This document shows positions 33,727 through 40,668 of a stretch of 64,000 nucleotides of DNA, piece after piece. The notes under the pieces were generated by a model. It worked only from the letters and a program-made list of their open reading frames with translations, made no database searches and was not told where the DNA came from. The stretch's first letter is position 1. Each line of letters begins with the position of its first letter. This DNA is from Streptomyces sp. NRRL B-3428 (lineage in GTDB: Bacteria; Actinomycetota; Actinomycetes; Streptomycetales; Streptomycetaceae). The position numbers and the translations under genes are program-made. The stretch spans positions 248,001 to 312,000 of the forward strand of contig JOGW01000005.1 of the NCBI GenBank assembly GCA_000721375.1, written 5' to 3'.

Positions 33727-35349
33727 GTGACCATGACGCCCGCGCCCGTCTGGTGGCGGCATGCCGCGATCTACCAGATCTACGTCCGCAGTTTCGCCGA
33801 CGGCAACGGCGACGGGACCGGCGACCTGGCCGGAGTGCGGGCGAAGCTGCCGTATCTGCGCGAACTCGGCGTCGACGCCCTGTGGTTCAACCCGTGGTAC
33901 GTCTCGCCGATGGCCGACGGCGGCTACGACGTGGCCGACTACCGCGACATCGACCCGCTGTTCGGCACGCTCGCCGAAGCCGAATCGCTGATCGGTGAGG
34001 CGCACGACCACGGTCTGCGGGTCATCGTGGACCTCGTGCCGAACCACTGCTCCGACCGGCACCCCTGGTTCCAGGCCGCACTGGCCGACGAGCCGGGCGC
34101 ACGTGACCGCTTCTGGTTCGTGCCCGGCAAGGGCGAGCACGGCGAACTGCCCCCCAACAACTGGCAGTCGTACTTCGGCGGTCCTGCCTGGACCCGGACG
34201 ACTGATGCGGACGGGACTCCAGGCCTGTGGTACCTGCACATGTTCGCCCCCGAGCAGCCGGACCTGAACTGGGAACACCACCAGGTGCGGGCCGAGTTCG
34301 AGGACATTCTGCACTTCTGGCTCCGGCGCGGGGTCGACGGCTTCCGGATCGACGTCGCGCACGGGCTCGCGAAGAAGCCAGGACTGCCGGACGCGGGACC
34401 GGACCCCGACATCACCGATCTGCCGTACCAGGACGTCGACGACGTCCACGAGGTGTACCGCGCCTGGCGCAAGATCCTCGATTCGTACGACGGTGAGCGC
34501 ACCTTCGTCGGCGAGGTCTGGCTGCCGAGCCCCGAGCAGTCCGCCCGCTATCTGCGGCCCGACGAGCTCCACTCCGCGTTCAACTTCGACTTCCTGTGCT
34601 GCCCTTGGCAGGCGCCCGCGCTCAGGGACGTCATCGACTCGACACTCGCGCTGCACGAACCGGTCGGCGCTCCGCCCACCTGGGTGCTGTCCAACCACGA
34701 CACGATCCGGCATGTGACGCGCTACGGCCGCGCGGACACCTCCTTCGACATGGGGGACAAGCGGCTGTCCGACCCGAGCGATGTGGTGCTCGGGCGCCGC
34801 CGGGCGCGCGCGGCGGCCCTCCTGACGCTGGCCCTTCCGGGCGGTGTGTACCTGTACCAGGGAGACGAACTCGGTCTTCCCGAGGTGCAGTTCATCCCCG
34901 ACCAGCTGATCCAGGACCCCACGTTCGTACGTTCCGAAGGCCGCGACCGCGGACGTGACGGGTGCCGGGTGCCGCTGCCCTGGACGGCGGCGGGGGAGTC
35001 CCTCGGCTTCTCGACGGCCGGGCGGACCTGGCTGCCGCAGCCGGCCGAGTGGGCCGAGTGGAGCGCGGAACGGCAGGAGGCCGACCCCGACTCGTTCCTC
35101 TCGCTGTACCGCGAGGCGCTGCGGCTGCGCACCGAACTGTTCGCGCCGCTGCCCGAGACCCTGGAGTGGATCGACGCCGGCCCGGACGCCGTGTGCTTCG
35201 CACGGTCGTCCGGGATCCGGTGTCTGGTCAATGCGGGCAGCTCGCCGATCGAGCTGCCGCAGGGGCTGCGTGTGCTCCTGGCCAGCGGGCCGCTGTCCGA
35301 AGGGCGGCTGCCGGGGGACACCGCGGTCTGGCTGGCGCCGACTGCGTGA
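33727..35349 (+). CDS. GH13 alpha-glucosidase (oligo-glucosidase type)
   Basis: The product is 540 aa. The start is GTG 33727, with AGGAG 5 bp upstream; ATG 33733 with 11-bp spacing is possible. The catalytic (beta/alpha)8 barrel motifs are complete: DLVPNHCSD (region I), GFRIDVAHGL (nucleophile D209), FVGEVW (acid/base E263) and LSNHDTIRH (D325). The QIYVRSFADGNGDGTGDLAG entry and the lack of a signal peptide fit intracellular alpha-glucosidases of the GH13 family such as AglA. It would release glucose from imported alpha-glucooligosaccharides, completing the pathway begun by the secreted glucanase. Linkage preference (alpha-1,3, 1,4 or 1,6) cannot be read reliably. Confidence 0.88.
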   Translation: MTMTPAPVWWRHAAIYQIYVRSFADGNGDGTGDLAGVRAKLPYLRELGVDALWFNPWYVSPMADGGYDVADYRDIDPLFGTLAEAESLIGEAHDHGLRVIVDLVPNHCSDRHPWFQAALADEPGARDRFWFVPGKGEHGELPPNNWQSYFGGPAWTRTTDADGTPGLWYLHMFAPEQPDLNWEHHQVRAEFEDILHFWLRRGVDGFRIDVAHGLAKKPGLPDAGPDPDITDLPYQDVDDVHEVYRAWRKILDSYDGERTFVGEVWLPSPEQSARYLRPDELHSAFNFDFLCCPWQAPALRDVIDSTLALHEPVGAPPTWVLSNHDTIRHVTRYGRADTSFDMGDKRLSDPSDVVLGRRRARAAALLTLALPGGVYLYQGDELGLPEVQFIPDQLIQDPTFVRSEGRDRGRDGCRVPLPWTAAGESLGFSTAGRTWLPQPAEWAEWSAERQEADPDSFLSLYREALRLRTELFAPLPETLEWIDAGPDAVCFARSSGIRCLVNAGSSPIELPQGLRVLLASGPLSEGRLPGDTAVWLAPTA

Positions 35350-35377
35350 TGTCTCTGCGTGAAGTCCCTCTGAGGGA

Positions 35378-36151
35378 TCAGCCGTTGGGGTAGGCCTCCA
35401 TGATCATCTTGCGCTGGAGCATGGTCCACTGTGCGGTCATGTCGCTGACCAGGTACAGGTCGCGGCGCCTTGTCCAGGCCTGCCCCGACTGCGGGTCGTA
35501 CGTCTTCGGCATCGCGAACCCGCGCGGTGCGAAGGCCTTCATCCCGCGGCCCTGGGTGGTCAGGACGCAGCGCTTGTGATGGTCACGGAAGCCGACCACG
35601 CCCGCCGTGCCCGGGCCGCCGGGGAGGTTCTTGCGTGCCTCGGCCACCTGCTGGGCCACGCCGTCGGTGCTGAGGTAGGTGATCGTCCCGTCCGGGGCGA
35701 TCACCGGCTCGATCGAAGTGACGTTCTTCATGCGGTACTTGGACTCCAGGAACCGCGCGATCTCCCACTGCGCGTACACCGGGATGTCGCGCCGCGCCCG
35801 GATCCGGGCCACGGTGTCGGCCAGCTCCTCGTTCACCGGACCCGGCTCGAACAGCACCTTCGTGGGGTCGCCGCCACCGGCCGGGGGCCGGTTGCCGAAG
35901 CCGTACGCGACGATGAAGTCGAGGTCGTCGAGCCGGGCGGTCGGGGGCTCCCACTCGAAGGCGACATCCTCGACCAGCGGCGCGAGGATCCGCGCGGTGC
36001 GCCGGTCCCCGTCGAGGGCCTCGGTCAGCGCGGCGAGCACGGCGCGGCTGCGGCTCTCCTCGCTTGCGCGGCCGCCCGCGTGGGCCGCGCCTGCGGTGGC
36101 GGGGACGGCGAGTGCCGCGGTGAGAGCGGTGGCGAACAGGCGTCGGTTCAT
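35378..36151 (-). CDS. Secreted protein of unknown function
   Basis: The product is 257 aa from ATG 36151, with AAGGAA 7 bp upstream. The signal peptide MNRRLFATALTAALAVPATAGAAHA is clear. The mature body has DLDFIVAYGFGNRPP, PGPVNEELADTVARIRARRDIPVYAQWEIARFL, TVEV-like STDGVAQQVAEARKNL and VGFRDHHKRCVLTTQ. The order 'glycine strand, LADTVARIR helix, downstream histidine strand' is faintly like the YdcF/DUF218 fold, but I would not assign it. There is no membrane anchor. It is convergent with the GH13 gene (28 bp between stops), so it is probably unrelated to the glucan operon. Confidence 0.6.
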   Translation of the reverse strand: MNRRLFATALTAALAVPATAGAAHAGGRASEESRSRAVLAALTEALDGDRRTARILAPLVEDVAFEWEPPTARLDDLDFIVAYGFGNRPPAGGGDPTKVLFEPGPVNEELADTVARIRARRDIPVYAQWEIARFLESKYRMKNVTSIEPVIAPDGTITYLSTDGVAQQVAEARKNLPGGPGTAGVVGFRDHHKRCVLTTQGRGMKAFAPRGFAMPKTYDPQSGQAWTRRRDLYLVSDMTAQWTMLQRKMIMEAYPNG

Positions 36152-36541
36152 GGGTGGTTCCTTACGAGCGTAGGGCGGTCTGCCGGAACGCACGTTCTAC
36201 GGCCCGGTCGAGCGCCGTCCGAACAACGGGTGACGTGCAGTCGACCAGGTGCCACTGAGTTGATCAAGGCTTGTGTGAGGAATCGCCGGCTTGTGAACGG
36301 GTGGCGTAGGGAGGCCCGGTGCCGTTCTCTGCCGAGAACCGGCACCGGGCGACCTCCCCGTGCCCCCGTGCCCCCGTTCCCCCGTGCCCACCCGTGAGGG
36401 GATTGTGGCGACGTCGGAAGGTTGCTCGCATTGCCGAGATCCGGCAGTCTTGGCGCGTTCTTGATGCCGGGATCGCGCAGGTCAGCGTGGGGAGCGCGGT
36501 GTGCGGGCCCGGCAGTGGCAGGCAACTGAGGGCGGGGAGCG
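36152..36541. other. 390-bp divergent region with strong hairpin and tandem CCCCCGTG repeats
   Basis: No gene was found. A 16-bp stem (GCCCGGTGCCGTTCTC, 36314-36329, with 36334-36350, one bulged C) has a 4-base loop. GGGAGG/CCTCCC flanks at 36308-36314 and 36353-36359 extend it. Immediately after come about five imperfect copies of the 8-bp unit CCCCCGTG (36356-36396). The region lies upstream of both divergent genes, so the hairpin is in a 5' leader or promoter and not at a gene end. Confidence 0.6.
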
Positions 36542-37600
36542 ATGGCAGGGGCGGACGAACCGACGAGGTATCTCGACGGCTACGCAGAGCTGCTCGACCA
36601 GGTCTCCGCGACCGGCCGCCGGCTGACCCGCGACGAGCTCGAAGAGCGCCGCGCGCTCGGCGAACGAGCCGCCGAGCAGGGACACGGGCTGCGCGCCCTG
36701 GTTCACGCGCATCTCGCCGCGACCCGGCACGCCTGGCCCTCGACGACCCGTCACACCGACAGCGTCCTTGCCGCGGTGGAACAGGCCGTCGACGCCTTCT
36801 CCGAGGGATACGAGCGGGCCCAGCGGCTCGCCGTACGCCGGGAGGAAGCGGCGCGCCGGGAGTTCATCGACGATCTGCTGCACGGGCGCAGTGACCTGGG
36901 CCGGCTCGCCGAACGCTCCGAACGGTTCGGCCTGCGGCTCTCCCACGCGCACGCCGTGGCCGTCGCCGCGGGTCCGGAGGCGTACACGGAGACCGACACC
37001 GTGGGTCGCGGCGTGGGCGCGGCGCTGCACGCCCGCTTCGGCGACCGGTCGATCCTGCTCACCACCAAGGACGGGCGGCTCATCTGTATCGCCCCCGGTG
37101 ATCAGCCCGAGGTCCTCGCGTACTTCGCCAAACGGGCACACGTCGCCACCGACGGCGGCCAGGTCGCGCTCGGGCGGCCGCACCCCGGCGCGGGCGGTGT
37201 CGTGCGCAGCTACGAGGAGGCGCTCGGCGCGCTCGAACTCGCCGAGCGCCTGCAGCTGGACGAACCCGTCCTGAACTCGGCCGACTTGCTCGTCTACCCC
37301 GTCCTGACCCGTGACCGCGAGGCGATGGCCGATCTCGTCCGCAGCGCGCTGGGACCGCTGCAGGAGGCGCGCGGCGGAGCGGCGCCGCTCCTGGAGACGC
37401 TCGCCGTGTACTTCGACGCCGGCTGTGTGGCGGCGGTGGCGGCGCGCCGGCTGAGCCTGAGCGTACGGGCGCTGACCTATCGCCTTGAGCGCATACGTCA
37501 GTTGACCGGCTCGGACCCCGCCGACCCCGTGCACCGCTACACCCTGCAGACGGCGGTCATCGGGGCACGGCTGCTCGACTGGCCCGCCAAGCCCCTCTGA
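36542..37600 (+). CDS. PucR/CdaR-family transcriptional regulator
   Basis: The product is 352 aa. ATG 36542 follows GGGGAGCG. The N-terminal about 110 residues are helical (RsbRD/sensor-like: YAELLDQVSATGRRLTRDELEERRALGERAAEQ). The middle is a GGDEF-related PucR segment (LRLSHAHAVAVAAGPEAYTE, SILLTTKDGRLICIAP, VALGRPHPGAGGVVRSYEEALGALELA). The C-terminal HTH_30 domain reads ETLAVYFDAGCVAAVAARRLSLSVRALTYRLERIRQLTG, the family hallmark. Such regulators control catabolic genes, often purine or sugar-acid use. The target is unknown, although the divergent secreted protein is a candidate. Confidence 0.87.
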   Translation: MAGADEPTRYLDGYAELLDQVSATGRRLTRDELEERRALGERAAEQGHGLRALVHAHLAATRHAWPSTTRHTDSVLAAVEQAVDAFSEGYERAQRLAVRREEAARREFIDDLLHGRSDLGRLAERSERFGLRLSHAHAVAVAAGPEAYTETDTVGRGVGAALHARFGDRSILLTTKDGRLICIAPGDQPEVLAYFAKRAHVATDGGQVALGRPHPGAGGVVRSYEEALGALELAERLQLDEPVLNSADLLVYPVLTRDREAMADLVRSALGPLQEARGGAAPLLETLAVYFDAGCVAAVAARRLSLSVRALTYRLERIRQLTGSDPADPVHRYTLQTAVIGARLLDWPAKPL

Positions 37601-37668
37601 CCGCCGTGCCGTGGGACGGTCCGTCTCCGAAGTGGCCGCTCACACCACGGACCGCGGGCAAGCACCTC

Positions 37669-38901
37669 TCACACCGTGGACCGCGCCATCCGCGAGTGCA
37701 GCGCCGCCATCCCCGCCACCGCCGCCGCCAGCAACGCCAACGCGGCGAGCGCGGGCAGCACGGTCATCAACGGACCGGCGACCAGGCACAGTCCACCGCC
37801 GATCAGCAGCACCAGCGACCCCCGCCCCGACACCCGGGCCAGGATCGCGGCACACGCCAGCAGATACAGGCCCACGCCGCCGGGCAGCGCAAACGCGACC
37901 ACCCCGTGCAACGGCTCGGCCAGGTCGTAGTGCTTGGTGTCGGCTATCTGGTGCAGCGCGGTCTTCACACCGAGGGCCGTGAGCACCACGCCCGCGATCA
38001 TCGGCATGTGCAGATACGTGTACGCATCGGTGGCGAGCTTGGTGCGCTCGTCACCCTCCAGTTCGACGAGACGGTGCTCGGCGGGTTCGCTGACCTTGCG
38101 GAAGTACATCCACCACATGGCCGCCGCGATCAGAATGCCGAGCGTCGCCGCGATGATCACCGGTCCTGTCAGCGCATAGCCGGCCATGCCGACGCCCAGG
38201 GCCACGATGGACTCGCCGAGCGCGATGATCACGATCAGGCCGTGCCGCTCCGCGAAGTGGCCCGGCGAGGCAACCCGCCAGCCCGAGCCACGGGTCATGA
38301 ACACCATCGAGTAGTCGATGAGCATCGCCGCGGCCCAGATGAGGATCTGCACCTTGCCGTGGAAGGCGGTGCCCACGAGCAGCAGGGCGAACGGCGGTGC
38401 CACCGAGGTGAGGGCGATCCGGCGCAGGGTCGCGCGCAGCGCCTGGTCCTCGGGCGCCGAGAGCCAGTACGCGACGAGATGCAGCAGCCGCACCGCCCCG
38501 TAACAGAGGACGAACACCAAGGGCGCGTACACACCGCCGGACCGGTCCGCGTACACCTCGGGTATCGCCAAGGAGACCACGAGCACCACGGCCATCACCG
38601 CGACGAGCACGGCCAACAGTCCGCCCGTATCGGCGCGTACGACATTGCCGAGCCACGCGTAGCAGGTCCAGCACCACCACAGGAGGGCCAGCACCACCAG
38701 CGACGCGAACAGATGGCCCGTCGTCAGATGGGCGGGTGCCGCCATCAGCGCGGTCACCTGCGTGATGGCGTACACGAAGACGAGATCGAAGAACAGCTCG
38801 GCCGGAGTGACCCGATGGTCGTCCCCGGTCGGTATCAGACGTGATGAACTCTTGCCCGCAGGCACCGGCCCCCCAGTGACATGTAGCGCGGCCCACCCCA
38901 C
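37669..38901 (-). CDS. Low-temperature-requirement A (LtrA) family membrane protein
   Basis: The product is 410 aa from GTG 38901, with GGGAAG about 8 bp upstream. The LtrA opening RVTPAELFFDLVFVYAITQ is present. About ten to twelve hydrophobic helices follow, with the family blocks WWCWTCYAWLGN, HFAERHGLIVIIALGESIVALG and YTYLHMPMIAGVVLTALG. LtrA proteins are poorly characterised multi-pass membrane proteins first linked to growth at low temperature in Listeria; the transport function is unproven. It is convergent with the PucR gene. The direct repeat TCACACC..GGACCGCG (37640-37656, 37669-37685) straddles its stop. Confidence 0.87.
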   Translation of the reverse strand: MGWAALHVTGGPVPAGKSSSRLIPTGDDHRVTPAELFFDLVFVYAITQVTALMAAPAHLTTGHLFASLVVLALLWWCWTCYAWLGNVVRADTGGLLAVLVAVMAVVLVVSLAIPEVYADRSGGVYAPLVFVLCYGAVRLLHLVAYWLSAPEDQALRATLRRIALTSVAPPFALLLVGTAFHGKVQILIWAAAMLIDYSMVFMTRGSGWRVASPGHFAERHGLIVIIALGESIVALGVGMAGYALTGPVIIAATLGILIAAAMWWMYFRKVSEPAEHRLVELEGDERTKLATDAYTYLHMPMIAGVVLTALGVKTALHQIADTKHYDLAEPLHGVVAFALPGGVGLYLLACAAILARVSGRGSLVLLIGGGLCLVAGPLMTVLPALAALALLAAAVAGMAALHSRMARSTV

Positions 38902-38941
38902 CGGGCCGCTTCCCGCGAACCCTACAACTCGCCGATGACAT

Positions 38942-39313
38942 TCAGGCGGGCACGGCGGGCCCCTGCCCGCAGCCGTCGTCCGGCTCCCCGCCCCACACGT
39001 CGAAATTCCGCGCCAGGCCCGTCAGTCGCAACACCCGGTGCGGCTGGCCCTGGGCTCTTATGAGACGCACGGTGCCCCGGCGGTCCGCCACCTTGTGCCG
39101 TATCCCGAGCAGCAGCCGTAATCCGCCCGCGTCGAGGAAGGTCACATGGTGCAGATCTATGACCACCTCCGGTTCGTCGGGGCCGATCAACCGGGCCGCG
39201 CGCGGAGACAGTTCCTCGTCGGCCCAGATGTCGAGCTCTCCGCTGAGCAGCAGGAAAAGGGTGCTGCCGGCCGTGCGGTGCTCCAGGCCGAACATGAAGT
39301 CCGCGGTCCCCAT
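38942..39313 (-). CDS. STAS-domain anti-sigma-factor antagonist-like protein with TTA codon and no phospho-serine
   Basis: The product is 123 aa from ATG 39313, with GGGAG 6 bp upstream; ATG 39334 is an alternative. A single STAS domain reads STLFLLLSGELDIWADEEL and VVIDLHHVTFLDAGGLRLLLGI, with a short Gly/Pro/Asp-rich tail. In SpoIIAA and BldG the loop reads DSSGL and its Ser is phosphorylated by an RsbW/SpoIIAB-type kinase. Here it reads DAGGL, so the usual switch residue is missing and the protein may be constitutively unphosphorylated. Codon 65, the Leu of that loop, is TTA (plus strand 39119-39121), implying bldA-dependent translation. It lies upstream of LtrA with 40 bp between them and may be co-transcribed with it. 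Confidence 0.82.
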   Translation of the reverse strand: MGTADFMFGLEHRTAGSTLFLLLSGELDIWADEELSPRAARLIGPDEPEVVIDLHHVTFLDAGGLRLLLGIRHKVADRRGTVRLIRAQGQPHRVLRLTGLARNFDVWGGEPDDGCGQGPAVPA

Positions 39314-39569
39314 GGTCACTCCCGAGGCCCCCATCCCTGTGACGCGGAGTGACGAACATGCTCCGCAAGCTGCGTCGGTTCGGGCACCGGCCGTCGTAAG
39401 CGGAATGGCTGGCGGTGCGGCGCCACTCGTGTCATCCCCGCTCAGGGCGGTCTGTATCCCCAACTGTACGAGGAATACCGGAGGTTGGGGGCCGAATGCG
39501 CCCCAAAATGCGCTGGTGACGGTGCGTTAGTTTCCGAGAAACGGTGGACTGTCCGGATAAGGTGCCGCC

Positions 39570-40010
39570 GTGCTGCACGATCGAGACACGGAAGCCGAGG
39601 CCCGGCCGGGGCCCGGACAGGCCCAGGTCCTCGTGGCCGTATCCCTGGGTGGCGGCCTCGGCGCCGCCGCCCGCTATGCCGCCTCACTGGCCTGGCCCGC
39701 GGGTCCCGAAGCGTTCCCCTGGACGACCCTGTGCGTCAACGTCTTGGGCTGCGCCCTGATCGGCGTCCTGATGGTCACCGTCACCGAGACCGGCCGCCGG
39801 GTCCCCGCCCTGGCACGCCCCTTTCTCGGCACGGGCGTCCTCGGCGGCTTCACCACCTTCTCCACCTACGTCGTCGACATCCAGCGCCTCATCGAACGCG
39901 ACCACCCCGAAACGGCCCTCGGCTACCTGGCCGCGACCCTCGCCGCCGCACTCGCGGGCGTCTGGCTCGCATCCGCCCTCACCCGCAGAGCCCTGGGAGT
40001 CGCCGTATGA
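39570..40010 (+). CDS. crcB: CrcB/Fluc fluoride channel subunit 1
   Basis: The product is 146 aa from GTG 39570, with AAGG 7-8 bp upstream. Four membrane helices and the family signatures SLGGGLGAAARYAASL, TLCVNVLGCALIGVLM and GVLGGFTTFSTYVVD (sodium/fluoride pore region) identify CrcB/Fluc. The first 18 residues are an additional charged cytoplasmic tail. Fluc channels are dual-topology dimers that let fluoride leak out. In many Gram-positives, as here, two adjacent genes encode a heterodimer. I looked upstream for a fluoride riboswitch and saw none. Confidence 0.9.
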   Translation: MLHDRDTEAEARPGPGQAQVLVAVSLGGGLGAAARYAASLAWPAGPEAFPWTTLCVNVLGCALIGVLMVTVTETGRRVPALARPFLGTGVLGGFTTFSTYVVDIQRLIERDHPETALGYLAATLAAALAGVWLASALTRRALGVAV

Positions 40011-40369
40011 ACTGGCTCCTGGTCCTCGCCGGCGGCATGCTCGGTGCGCCCCTGCGCTACCTGACCGACCGCCAGGTCCAGTCCCGTCACTCGACCGGCT
40101 TCCCGTGGGGCACCTTCACCGTGAACATGACGGGCTCACTGCTCCTGGGCTTCCTCACCGGCGCCGCGCTCTCGTCCCACACGACGCTGTTCCTCGCGAC
40201 GGGGTTCTGCGGCGCGCTCACCACGTACTCGACTTTCTCGTACGAGACGTTGAGCCTGGTGCGCTCGGGCGCAGGACTGCACGCGGCGGCGAACGCGGTG
40301 GGGAGTGTGCTCGCCGGTCTGGGTGCCGCGTACGTCGGACTTGCGCTGGCGCAGGCGCTCACTGCCTGA
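40007..40369 (+). CDS. crcB: CrcB/Fluc fluoride channel subunit 2
   Basis: The product is 120 aa, starting in an ATGA overlap with subunit 1. It has four helices. Motifs are LAGGMLGAPLRYLTDRQVQ, PWGTFTVNMTGSLLLGFL and GFCGALTTYSTFSYET, the last being the characteristic pore segment. Translational coupling and the complementary partner upstream argue for an obligate heterodimer giving fluoride resistance. Confidence 0.9.
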   Translation: MNWLLVLAGGMLGAPLRYLTDRQVQSRHSTGFPWGTFTVNMTGSLLLGFLTGAALSSHTTLFLATGFCGALTTYSTFSYETLSLVRSGAGLHAAANAVGSVLAGLGAAYVGLALAQALTA

Positions 40370-40396
40370 CGCGCCCCGGTAGTTGAGACGCACCCT

Positions 40397-40488
40397 CGCC
40401 GGCCCCGCCCCCCACCGGACCGTGGGCGGAGGGGGTCTGGGGGCAAAGCCCCGAGCGGGGGTTCGGGGGTGGAGCCCCCGTGGCAGCA
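40397..40488. repeat. GC-rich palindromic intergenic repeat (Streptomyces REP-like)
   Basis: A cluster of nested dyads is built on GGGGG and CCCCC blocks: GGGGGCAAAGCCCC, GAGCGGGGGTTCGGGGG and GGAGCCCCC. This layout, a GGGGTTCGGGGGnGGAGCCCCC-like core after a CCCCGnGCGGGG stem, is widespread between Streptomyces genes. It occupies the space after the crcB pair and may act as terminator before the Pls-like gene. Confidence 0.6.
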
Positions 40489-40563
40489 GCCAAAGACCCT
40501 GTACGTGGCCGCAATCACGCCCGCCCACTCCCCATCCGACGCGCCCCGCACCCAGGGGCCGAC

Positions 40564-40569
40564 TAGGAT
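40564..40569 (+). promoter_or_regulatory. Candidate -10 element upstream of pls-like gene
   Basis: TAGGAT at 40564-40569 is a Streptomyces consensus -10, about 100 bp before the ATG. No good TTGAC-type -35 lies 17-18 bp upstream, so strength and sigma factor are uncertain. Confidence 0.3.
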
Positions 40570-40668
40570 AAGCCGGTTGTTCGGACCAGCGCCGGACAAC
40601 CCCGGGCAAACCAGGGGCCGAGCCGGCACCACCCCCCTGCTGAGCCGTGGCCTCGACGATGGGACCCG

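Noticed and set aside
35378..36151. YdcF/DUF218 assignment for the secreted unknown
   Set aside because: The similarity is limited to a loose order of motifs; the key conserved residues cannot be aligned with confidence.
36356..36396. CRISPR-like array
   Set aside because: The repeat unit is only 8 bp with no spacers; it is a simple tandem repeat.
39464..39569. Fluoride riboswitch upstream of the crcB pair
   Set aside because: I looked for the conserved crcB-motif pseudoknot elements and found none; the region is short and GC-rich without the expected core.
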